A stretch of 64,000 bases of DNA from Cryphonectria parasitica EP155 (taxonomy: Eukaryota; Ascomycota; Sordariomycetes; Diaporthales; Cryphonectriaceae). The DNA is taken from the NCBI RefSeq assembly GCF_011745365.1, contig NW_024468917.1:1116001-1180000 (forward strand). The letters run 5' to 3'. Below, one piece after another: positions 1-11,100 of this stretch (position 1 is its first letter; each line of letters starts with the position of its first letter). The translations under genes were made by a program, and so were the position numbers. Below the pieces are notes generated by a model that searched no databases, was not told where the DNA came from, and saw only the letters and a program-made list of their open reading frames with translations.

Positions 1-731
1 TTTCTGAAATAAGAAGATAAATGCAGGCCAGGATGTACTGACCATCAAGGTGAGAACCTGAGCTGTGCACCAGTCGATATTGTATATTGTATGGGAATGC
101 AAAGGGACAACGAGGTGGCCAGCGGGTTGTGTGACGTGAGGACATCCTCGATCAGCCTTGCTCTAGCAGGCAGACAAATATTGTGTCTGAATGAATAAGG
201 CCATGATGAAGAATCTCTCAACCTTGAGACTCACCCATTATATAGCAAATTTTACTCCCTTTCTTTTTGTTTACTACCTTCTGTCTCCCCCTTATTCCTT
301 GGGCTGCTTGCATTATCTGTGCCAGAGGCCCGCCAGCCAAATAATTGAGCCGAGGCGGAGGCATCCTTTTTGGAAGGGCCACTGACCCCACCCCTGCAGC
401 AAGCCCCGCTTCAACTCCAAGGTCACTGGTACATCAGCGAGAGTTTAGCTCCACCGCTGATTTTCCTTAGCACTGTCTTTTCTGGCGGCCACAGCCCTCC
501 CTCGAGGCGGGCAGCCTTGTTCTTCCAACCTCTCTCCATCTTTCCCAATCCGCCCACCACCACCACCCTTTCTCCCGACCAAGCAATTCACCACCACCTA
601 ATTGTCCCAACCTCACACACGATACCTCCTCCTTTGGACAATTATTCTTTTTCTCTCCTTTCCTTCCACAACCCACTCCTTTATCTCCCTTGAATTTGTA
701 CATACATTGATCCTCGCAACCGCCATACACA
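1..731. other. Upstream region and 5' leader of the caspase-like/C2H2 gene
   Basis: No convincing coding sequence is seen. From about 540 to 700 the + strand is rich in C and T with CACC repeats. This is typical of the pyrimidine-rich leader just upstream of a filamentous-fungal start codon and fits the gene that starts at 732. Short open frames here lack any recognisable domain. Confidence 0.6.
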
Positions 732-3559
732 ATGGACCCTCCTAATAAGCGACGGAGGCTCGCGCCTAAGGTAGCCGAACTTCCCCCTCCTCACAGCGCG
801 CCTCAGGCTGCACCACCAACAACAGCCTCTCCTGTCTCTGCGGCAGCTGCTGCAGCATCCATGCCCACTCCTACTGTAACTCCCCAGCAGGCTCAATTTG
901 CTGCTGAGCAGGTTCGTGTCCCCCGCCCCCCGGCAATTCTTGCTGTGTTTATTTGACATGACATGACTAACTTTCTTTTGCGCCATACAGTCGCGTCCAC
1001 ACTACCCAGTCCAAGAGCCTTCCCCACCCGAACGCCACGAGTTTGAGTCCTTTGCCAGACATCTACAAGATGCTGCCATGCACATCTATGGCAAGATGCA
1101 AAGACGACCACCCTACAAGAATGCCTCGGTGCTGCTGCTGCGCTGGGATGAGGATACAGCTATGGAGCGCGAGGTGCTCAACCTGGAAAAGGTGTTTCGA
1201 GAGAGATACAACTACCACACTGACAAATGGGCAATACCTACCTGTCCCAACCCCAGCATCAAGTTGAGCGTCCAGATGGCCTCCTTCATCGAGCATGCCC
1301 GCAGTGACCACCTCTTGATTATCTACTATGCTGGCCACAGCTATGTCGGCCCTGACAAACAGGTATACTGGGCAAGGTATACATCTCACCTGTCCTATCT
1401 TGCATGCAAGATTCCACAACAAGAAAGACATGCTGACAGCATCTAGCAACAATACTCGAGAGGATGCATGTCGACTGAAGTGGGGTGGTGTGCGCTGCCT
1501 CTTTGAGGATGCTCAGTCTGATATCCTCCTGCTTCTTGACACCTGTGCTGTCCACGACTCCCCACACGCTGGCAGCCATGGTACAAAACAGGCTATTGCT
1601 GCGTATAGCCCAGGCCAGCCCACCCCTGACTACCCGCTCCAGTCTTTCACCAGCTACCTGGCCACCGCCCTTCACAACCTCAGCAGCTTGGGCAGGCCGT
1701 ACACGGTGCAGCGTCTGTACGATGAGATCTTGCGCGTACGACAGCGAGATGTTCCCTCGAGGTCCGTCAATGGCGGCAGGGCCAGATCACAAGCACCTGC
1801 CGAGAAGACTCCTGTCTTGTTCACGTTGACGCCAGGAAAGGTCGAGCATATTGCCCTATATCCTTTCAAGCAGAAGGGAGGCTCTTCTGCTGAGGATCCT
1901 CATCATACCAATGGTCACTCGAGCCAGGGTCTCCCGTTTGTGACGAATGCACCCGTACCTGATCTAACCTTCGACGAGGCAAGAGTACTCGTCTGCACCA
2001 CCTTCGTTGGTGATGCTAGCTCGGACATGGCCTTCTACAACCAGTGGCTCCAGCACCCACCGGCCCTCGCGTCTAAGATCACCATGGAGGGCATGTTTCT
2101 GGGCCCACCAACCATGCTCCTTGTATCAATGCCCATAACTGTCTGGAATGTGGTCCAGCACGATAAGGTTTGTTGTTTTCTGGGCTACATCAATTCCCAC
2201 AACATGATCGATCTGTACAAGGGACTTGTTCAATCTTCACCCCAACCTCGCGCACTCTCCAGCGCCACTGCACTTCCTGTTCACGAGAGGGCCGTGGACG
2301 ATGGCCGTGTCCATGTCGAGACCCGCAACGGCGGCCAGGTCAGCAAGCGCCGTCACGATTCAATGAGTTCACACACTTCCATGTACCCTCTGCCCGCGCA
2401 GCCGGTTCGCCACGTTGCGCCGGCCAGGAATCCACTTCCCAATTCAGCCCCCGTGCCTCCTACGATTACAATGGGCCCTGCGACGAGAAACGACGTAGAC
2501 AGCGCCGAGATGAAGGAGGCGGCCGAACAGCTCAAGGCGCTGAGCCACGTCCGTCAGGCTAGCGACGGGGCGGTGAGCGCTGGTGGCCGGTCAGAGGCTC
2601 GATCGGGTCGTTCGCCTTCGTCCAACGACGCCAATGACCTCATGGATGGGTATGTGGGGGCAGGCACGCCCGCGAGGAAGCCGCTGGCCAAAGGCCAGCC
2701 CAAGTATGATACTCAGTGCTCAATGTGCACGCACGCACCTTTCAAGGACTCGTCGTCACTGCGGAAACACATCGCCGCCGCCCACACGCGGCCGTTTCCA
2801 TGTGCATTCTCTTTCGCCGGCTGCATGAGCACATTCGGCTCCAAGAACGAGTGGAAACGCCACATTTCTTCTCAGCACCTCTGTCTCCAATACTACCGCT
2901 GTTCGCAGTGCCCCTCGAGTGCCGCCGAGGGCAAGGGTAACGAGTTCAACCGCAAGGACTTGTTTACGCAGCACCTGCGACGCATGCATGCCCCCTTTGC
3001 CATTAAGAAGGCCCTCACCAAGGGGGACAGCAAGCTGGAGTCGGAGTGGGGGAGCCACGTCCGGGAGATGCACGTATCGTGTCTGGTCACGCGAAGAGAA
3101 CCTCCTGAGCACGTGGCATGCCCTACACCGGACTGCATGAAAGAGTTCGAGGGCCACACTGCGTGGGACGAGTGGACCGAGCACGTGGGTCGTCACATGG
3201 AAAAGGGTGATGGTCTCAAGATTGGCGTAGACAACCTGCTGGCCAAGTGGGCTCTCGCCGAGGGCATCATCGAGCAGACGGACAACGGCGAGTACAAGTT
3301 CGCCACGCAAGAAGACACAAACACGTTCAGCATCCGACGTGACTCCGTGGCGAACACCTCCCTCGTGTCGGACAGGACCAAGTCTTCCCCGAGAGTGGAG
3401 GAGAGCAGTTCAGAGGACAGTCGCAGCGAAGCGGACGAGAACCGCAACAGCGAGCGCGACCAGAAGACCAAAGTCGAGGTCGAGGTCGACGATCCTGACT
3501 CCATCGTGGTTGCGACTTCCACACCGACAGTGCACGACCGCATGGATACTGATGACTAG
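732..3559 (+). CDS. Caspase-like domain protein with C-terminal C2H2 zinc fingers
   Basis: Three exons (732-911, 991-1376, 1447-3559) give 892 residues. The second intron ends in GCTGAC followed by CATCTAG, a good fungal branch site and acceptor. Residues about 105-330 look like a caspase/metacaspase-type fold: strand SVLLLRW, then LLIIYYAGH with His176, then ILLLLDTC with Cys222, then helices and a last strand before TPGKVEHIALYP. His176 and Cys222 sit where the caspase His-Cys dyad is expected, so catalysis is possible but unproven. A proline/serine-rich linker follows. Residues 613 to about 773 hold several C2H2-type fingers (CSMC...H, CAFSFAGC...H, CSQC, CPTPDC...H). The tail is acidic and disordered. 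A nuclear regulator with a protease-like or scaffold N-terminus is an inference. The family is not one I can name. Confidence 0.8.
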
Positions 3560-5083
3560 GAGCAAGAAGATGAACAACGTGACGCTCGGCGCGGACGACG
3601 AGCCGAAGTGCCCCTTCTACCTAGGCAAACCTACCTGAAAAACCTGGGCGTTCAGACTGTAGCTGCGGCTCTCTCTGCCCTAGGTTCCTCAGGCTCAGGT
3701 GCCTCGAGCTGAGAAAGACTGGACCTCGAAAAGTCCGAGCGGTCAAATGGGACTTCAAGAGGTAACACATACTGCTCCATGACGATGCGGTGATGGTATA
3801 TTTTTATTTTTATTCTAGTTTATTTCTTTGTTGGGGGACGAAGGTTTTGCGATACCAAAAGTGAAAGTCTTGATGATGGCAAAAATTGGTCGCTTTTGTT
3901 TTGTTTATATGATGTGAACAGTGATTGTCAGGAGGTCATGGCGGCCATTTCTTACTTCATGATGTCCTTTTTGAGCTGGCAGCTGGAGTTGGAGGGAGAA
4001 AAAGAAAATCATTGGATGAACCATTGCCAGGCGTACGGGATGTCAATTTGCCGGCATAGCGAGGGGCATGTTGTCTTGTGTTTTTATGAAGTTTGATGGT
4101 AGTGCTCAGGATGAGAGGGCCAAAGCAATTGCTGAGCCTGAAGCACAGGCTGATGATCTTGCGGTGTTTGGCCAGAAATACATTCAATTCTACACCAGTT
4201 GGCCGATTGTCTTCTTTTTGGTAGAAGTCCCCCCACCCAACTTTCAATTCTCACGACATAAGAAGAAGAGGCCGAGGCTCCAGCAGATTGGTGGCCTCTG
4301 CGATGCAAGGCCCGAGAACTGGCGCCCTCATATTACTGGCACGCTTCTTGCACGACACGTACAAGGCCCAGCACAAGCCGACCGGCCGTTCCATGTCCGG
4401 GAAGTCAGCTTAGAGCGGATCGTCAGTTGACGTGCTGGAATGCAACCTTGAGGGGTCACAGCCCCAAATCATTGGCGGGATAGACAGCCTCTTGCAGCTC
4501 ATTATGCCGAGCACCCAACCCACGAGCCCACTGCCTTCTCCACCAGCGCGTGAGGGAGGGGGCCCAGCGGTGGTAACGTACCCCAGACTTTACTGGACGA
4601 AACCTTGTTTATGTGCCGAGCCTAGACGAACCCTTACCTATACGGAATCAATCCTCCATATTTCATGTCATTGTAGCTGCTGTACAAGTCGAGGTCACGA
4701 GATTTTTTGAGAAAGGCTTTTCAAAAAATGGCCGTGGGGCTTATTTCAGCTGCCATTCTCGGCGTCTTGGGCTCCGCTATGCCTTTGCTTTCGGGGCTCT
4801 CGGAGCCATAGATGGGGTCGCATTTCCTCGAGGCTGCCAAACCGGGTGTTGTTTCCCCTCTTTGATTCTCGCTGTGGTTGGGAACGGTGGTTTATATGGA
4901 ACTGTACATATATTGGAATTTGGATGGTTCGCCAATTACAAAAGGAGGGGGTTATCTGTCCTTTTTAGGGCCCAGATTCGCTTCTGGAGTGCAAGTGACG
5001 ACGATTGTCTGTCTGTGCCGTGTGTTTGGCGTTCATACAAGAGCACATGTTCAGCAATTTTTGATCGGCTCGCAGAACCCACG
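3560..5083. other. Intergenic region, 1.5 kb
   Basis: This holds the 3' region of the caspase-like/C2H2 gene and the promoter of the GH43 gene. An open frame runs in from 4613 to the GH43 start, but its sequence has no domain and reads like untranslated DNA. TATA-like TATATGG and CATATATTGG occur near 4893-4915, about 180 bases before the start codon. No other feature was recognised. Confidence 0.55.
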
Positions 5084-6628
5084 ATGTTGAGCTTCTTCCT
5101 TGGCCAGCCGGCCTCGCTGCTGCTGTTATTGCTGTCAGCAAGCCTGGCGCGCGCGTCTCTTCAGATTGTCCCCGGAGCTACATGGACAGGAGTGAGAATC
5201 TTCCCCCTTATTCCCAAACTTCCGCTCTACTGCAAGTTTCCAATCGCACAGCAGGCTAATTCATTATCATCACCACCTCGGCAGACCAATACGGACGCCC
5301 ACATCCAGGCCCACGGCGCGGGCGTGTTTGTTGAGGACGGCGTGTACTACCTCATCGGCGAGGACCACACGGACGGCTCAGCGTTCCAGAACATCAACTG
5401 CTACTCGTCGACGGACCTCGTCTCGTGGACGTACGTGGGCGCCTTGCTGTCGCAGACGTCGTCGGGCGACCTAGGCCCGGACAGGGTCGTCGAGAGGCCC
5501 AAGGTCATCTACAACTCGTCGACGGGCAAGTATGTGCTGTGGCTGCACATTGACGACAGCAGCTATGCCGAGGCCAAGGTCGGCGTCGCGACAGGGACTT
5601 CTGTGTGTGGCAAGTATGATTATCTTGGCAGCTGGCAGCCTCTGGGCTATCAGAGCCGGGATATTGGTCTGTTTCAGGATGACGATGGGACTGCGTATCT
5701 TTTGACAGAGGATGTGAGTAATTGCTTTCATCTTCTTCTTCTTCCAACAACTTGTGACGTATGATGAAGTTATTGATCATTAATGTGACATAAACAGCGT
5801 GTGAATGGTCTTCGCATCGACAGCCTCACTTCCGACTACCTCAACGTCTCGGCAGCCGTGTATCTATTTGCCGACTACGAGGCACCAGCCATGCTCAAGC
5901 AGAACGGCTACTACTACCTCTTTGCTTCCCACCTGTCAGGATGGGACCCCAACGACAACGAGTACGTCTACGCAACCGACATCGCGGGCCCCTGGTCGTC
6001 CTGGACCACCTTCGCCACCGTCGGCACCGACACATACTCCTCCCAGACCAACTACATCCTGCCCGTCTCCTCGGACCTGACCATGTACCTGGGCGACCGC
6101 TGGGTCAGCACCAACCTCATGGCCTCGACCTACGTGTGGCTCCCGCTCACCATCTCGGGCACGTCCGTCACCATGGCCGACCAGGTCAACTGGATCCCCA
6201 ACGTCGCCTCGGGCGGGGACTGGACCGAGGGCCCCAGCGAGACCTGGCCCGAGGGCGAGGACGCGACCCTGACGGACGGGGCGACGGTCGTCACCTGCAG
6301 CGGGTGCAGCGGCGGCGAGGCCGCGGGCTACATCGGAGGGCCCGACGACGGCACGGTGACCTTTACCGGCGTGGAGAGCGATGCCACGACCAAGACGACC
6401 ATCCGCATCAAGTACGAGAACGGCGACAGCACGCAGCGCTTCGCCAATGTCTCGTGCAATGGCGTCGAGCAGAACATTGCGTTTCTCCCCACTGCAGATG
6501 GGAATACCCCTGGGAGCAGCGTCGTCACCTGCGGGCTGACGACGGGGAGTAGTAATACGGTGGTTATCACGCAGACGGATGGGACGTACGGGCCTGATGT
6601 GGATCGTATCATGGTTCCTCTGAGCTGA
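5084..6628 (+). CDS. Secreted GH43 exo-beta-1,3-galactanase-like enzyme with CBM35-like module
   Basis: Three exons (5084-5191, 5285-5713, 5798-6628), all joined in phase 0, give 455 residues. The ATG at 5084 was chosen because it opens a classic signal peptide (MLSFFLG... LLLLLLSASLARA), so the protein is secreted. The catalytic part (about 37-320) has the family hallmarks IQAHGAGVF, YYLIGEDH, the ERPKV motif with Glu106, and DIGLFQDDDG. These match the fungal GH43 group that releases galactose from beta-1,3-galactan and arabinogalactan side chains. From about residue 325 the sequence changes to a beta-rich module (TWPEGEDA ... GYIGGPDDG ... DVDRIMVPL) that resembles the galactan-binding CBM35 of such enzymes. 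Plant cell-wall arabinogalactan breakdown is the likely role. Exact specificity is inferred. Confidence 0.85.
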
Positions 6629-8102
6629 GTGGGCCCCGCTGTTTCGTGCTCGCTGGCCTTGCTGCCGCGCAGGGTAGGTAGATAGCTATGTACATCAGTG
6701 TGCCATATGTGGAGGTTTGGATATTGAGGTCATTGCCAAATTGGATTTCTCTATATTCACTACTACAGCAAGACTACCACTGCTGACCGCATCTCTTACT
6801 GTCGCCAGCCTGCTTGTGTCCCTCTCCTATAAGTCTCTCTCCTCCAAGACCCTGCCCCGGTGGGCGCCTCGTGTCGGCTCACAGTACATCTCTGCAAGTC
6901 ACGGAGGTGTTGCTGTGATCTGCCATGGTGGTGGCCTCACCGAATATTCAACATGCTATTGAATATTTCTTAGGGTAACCTAAAGCAACTCGAAGAAGGA
7001 TCGTAATTTTCATATCGTGGCGTGCGGGTTTCCTGGCAACGTTGGGCTGCTTGAGCCCCCAGGCGTTGGCTTAGCAGGTGGCTCAGGAAGACCCTGAATG
7101 ATGCCTGTACGATATCCAACTGCTCAAGTGTTTGGCCGAGCTCATCTCGATACTTGAAAAACATCTCTCTACCAGCTGGCAAGCCATGCTCAGATCGGCG
7201 GGCATCTTTTTATGCTCAAGATACCCATGAATGCCGCATCTTTCTTGGCGGTCTTGCGATCGTCTTGGAGGACAAGCTTATTGACTAACACATGCATCGG
7301 ATCAAGGCAGCACTTTGTTGCATTGAGGAATTGTAGCAGTGGATTTATTATAAGAATTTGGGATGCTATGTTTTCGTAATACATCGAGAATCCGATATAC
7401 GAATCGCAAGTCCGCAGGTGAGTAAGTATCTACGCTGTAGTGTCCTTAAGAACCATATAGGTCCTTGAGATTTTTTGATGACTGGAAAAAAGAAATACTC
7501 GAGAGAAGAAGAAAAAAGGAGATAGGGGAAACACTTGGACCCTCACCCTCCCCCCCCCCCCCCTCTTCTCACTTCCGGAATCCGCAGCAACTACATAATA
7601 TTTCAAGGATATATCACCATAATGGCAGCTTCTTGTGACCGAATGGATTGAGACACCTGATTTGTGGCAGCCTTTCGCCACCAGAAAGATCGTCCCTTTG
7701 AATGTGCTGCTAACTTGCACAGTATGGGCATAACTCTCGAGTCCGCCATTGAGCAGTCCCTGTGTTGCAATGCCACAATACCATAGCTCAAATCAACAGT
7801 GTGATTAGTTGAGATTGAGCCACACAAGGACCCCAAGAACCATTTGCCATTTCAAGGAAGGGGTTTGGCATAAGGGTATGTCGCAGAAGCGATCGCCAGC
7901 GCGTTGCACTGGCCAGACCCTTTATATACCCACACGGTCTCATGCAATACCATCTCAACCAAAGAAAGTAACATGGCTCCCTGACGACAACACCTTTGTG
8001 ACCTCACTAAGGAAGGGCCGGAAACATTCTAAGTTTGGGATCATTCAAGGTTCCTATACTAGTCCTAGCCATTTCAGCCTCCGAAAAACCTCTGAGGATA
8101 TC
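6629..8102. other. Gene-poor region with possible decayed minus-strand coding pieces
   Basis: No intact gene was found. On the minus strand several protein-like fragments lie in different frames: about 7836-7603, 7384-7190 and 7182-6970. The last two almost abut but are frame-shifted (LVLQDDRKTAKKD..., then KYRDELGQTLEQLD...). They could be remains of a helical protein, but I cannot assign a family. A run of 14 C lies at 7550-7563. Confidence 0.3.
7550..7563. repeat. Run of 14 C
   Basis: A mononucleotide tract lies in the gene-poor region right of the GH43 gene. Several similar C or G runs of 13-16 occur elsewhere (16655-16667, 29905-29917, 47685-47700). Confidence 0.95.
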
Positions 8103-11100
8103 TCAAGCTCTGCTGCGTTTCCGAGAGGAGCCAGTCCCAACAATTGAGTAACTCTCATCCTGTGTAGACGTTTGAGGAGTATGATGGATCGTGGCAGCTG
8201 GCACGGCCGGCCTTTTACGCCCCAAGTAGTTTCCCAACCCAGCTATCCAAGGCCCACTATGACCGAACAAAACAGCCCCCCTTTCCGGCAGGCTTGTGGG
8301 CGTCGTCAGGCCCTTTGTCGACCAAGCCGGTCCATCGCGCAGCAGAACTTGGATGCGGTCCTGCTTCATGGTAGAATGCTGAGAACATTGGCAGTGCTGG
8401 AATGTGTCGCCTCGCTCGCCCCAGTATAACCCCTCGCTCAAAGTCGAGAGGCGCGTTTTGTGCTGAAATCCTCTTTTCTCCAGCATGGTATTTAGCTCTG
8501 TCGAGCAGACTGCCAAGTACTCTTGGTTCTTGGGTGCTGAAAAGTTGAAGAGACAAGAAGGACACCCGGATTCTCTATCGGAGGATGGTCGAATAAGATC
8601 ACCAAAACCTGTCCCGAAGAGGGTGATCGCTCCCAGAGCTCTGATCAGATCCACCCAGCCTGGGCCCATAGCTCTGATTTCAACGAAACGAAAGCAAGGA
8701 TCTGATCCCGTGACAATGTCCATGAAGTCGTAACCTTCCAACCGGCGGCGGGCTGGGTGTTGTAGGCGCAGCTTGATACCGTCCTCACAAGCGACGCCTT
8801 GATGGTGACCCACAACCTTCTCTAAAGCGCTATAAAGATCTTCAACTCTATCAGAGAAGGATTCATTCTGCTTGGATCTCGTCAGAGTTGTGGTACTCGA
8901 CCCATTGGCCGTTGTAGTTTCCGTAAGCTCGTCTCGCGTTGGCTGTGCGAATAGCGCAAGACTGGTATTCTTTTCATTGTTCAAGACGAATAGTGCTGCA
9001 GTCCTACCAGCGAAACGATGCGATTCCTGGGGTTCGGTGAGCGTCAGTCCGTCTCGAAAAAGACAGAATTGACCCCAATCTTGGGACTGCCTGTCACGTT
9101 CCAAAGTCGTTCGAACCAGATGAAGCAACGCGCTGGCGCCGTCTACGAGCCACGCTCTCTGGTCTTCTCGGTCGTAGAGGACCACAAACTTTTCCGAGAT
9201 CCAATGCAACTTCTGCGTGTATCTTTCTCGGATTCTGCCAGCCACTGGGGCGGACCTCCGCAGCAAAGTTGCTGACGCGCCGAAATTTGCGTACATGCCG
9301 AAAGAAGTGGAGATCTTCTCGAGGACAACGCCTGGTCGCACTGCTCCCAGGCCTGAGCCAGCGATATTTCTGTACGAAGCCTCAGAGGTACCTAGATGAG
9401 GTCAGAGATGAAAGCAGTTCGCGCCCAAGTAGGGTGTCACGAGTAAAGCTTACCGGCAAGATTATCTGCGTTGCCACACCAACCCAGAATGTGACGGCAA
9501 GACTCCAGATCCTGGACAGTGAGATTTGGAGGATAAGTTCGCCAAAGGTCCAAGATTCTCTCGTCTGTGTATGACATGTGTTCACCTTTTTTGTTTGCTA
9601 GTAGGTGCCAGTAGATGATGTTGTCTTCCAGCTTCACTGGCGATATGACAAAATCAAACCCCTTGATCAGGAACTTCCCCGCAAAGTTTTCCAATCGTTG
9701 ACAGTCGGCTAGAGCAATCATCATGTCGAGGGGGACCTCGAGTCCCGTTTGTTGTGCTGGCCTTCCTGCAGTTGGGAATCCTTTGACGCAAATATCATTG
9801 CTCAGCAGGCTCAACCAACAGTCAGCCACGTCAGTGAGGGCGGGTTGATTGCGGACTGATCCAATGCGTTCGATGCTTGGCCTGATCGAGCATGATTTTC
9901 TCATGCTCACATCCGGAAGATTCGATGCTTCGGATGTTCGAACAGACCTTTCTATAATGATAGGGTAGCTTGTGTAGACGCCGGTGTTGCCTTCGAGTGA
10001 TGTGAGAGAAGCACGAAGCCACGCCAATACCTCTCCAATCTCAGCAACAGAATGAACGGACCCAGTAACACACATTAGTAGTACTTGGGACACCCTCCAA
10101 TCTCCAGGGATTTCTGAGGTCCGCTGCGCGTGTATCCACGTCTGGTCGGACAGTGATACCCCTGTATTCCAGCAGAGAAATCAGCAAATGTCTTCGAAAG
10201 AGTGAAACAGCTATGACAATCACACGGAGATGGTAATCAAAGACACTTACGATCTCGCACCTGTTTTTCTCCTCTAAGAAGGCGTTGAATCACCTCCAAG
10301 ATTGTTGGGCCATAGAAAGGCCAAACCTGAGCCACGTATTCTTTACACGCAATAGCTTGAACATTGTTGCCGCTACCATTCAGAACCATGACGTGAGGCA
10401 AGGCTTCATGCGCAGGAACATCATATCCCCGAGACTCAAAGAATTCGGTGAGATTCCACGGGATGTGAAACATCATCTCTGCTGTGGGCGGACGTATACT
10501 TCGACTGAGAATTCGCTTTCGACCACAATCGAACAAGTCCAGTAGCTGTTGATGGATTCCCATTCGAACATCCTCCCCCACGGTCTCAAAGGCCCACTCC
10601 GCCTTTAGCTTATGAACAAGCCACTTGTAGGCAGGAGATTTGACGAGCAACTGGTGATATTTATTGAGCTCTTCGTCAACTTCATCGAGATCATCAAATT
10701 CTTCTTCGTCATCTGCTGGTGAAAAGTCATCCGATGATAGAATTAGCTTGGCATCAATCTCGAAAGCTTCACAGATTGGATCCCAGTTCTCCAGTTTATC
10801 GTCAATGGTCATGGCATCGCCAGGAAAATGCAAACTTTGGTTGTTTGCATCCTCAAGTTTCTCTGTGATAGACTGAACTATCTGCCTTGAAGTATTTAGT
10901 TAATTATGAGTCCATATATTCCTTGAGAGAAACGTACTGGCGGTAGCGATGCAAGAACGACATCATCTCCCTGTAAGGCGAAGATGCGTCGCAGAATCCA
11001 AGTTTGATAGCAAACGCCTCCAGTAATTTAGGAATGGTCACTGATAGGACTTGTGACTTGAGGTGCAGTATGCTCTGGTTGGGAAGTGCTTCGACAATGA

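Noticed and set aside
1377..1410. A 34-nt intron in the caspase-like gene
   Set aside because: It keeps phase but is shorter than normal fungal introns and lacks a good branch site. The 70-nt alternative has both.
4613..5083. N-terminal extension of the GH43 protein
   Set aside because: The frame is open, but the sequence has no domain and would bury the clear signal peptide that starts at 5084.
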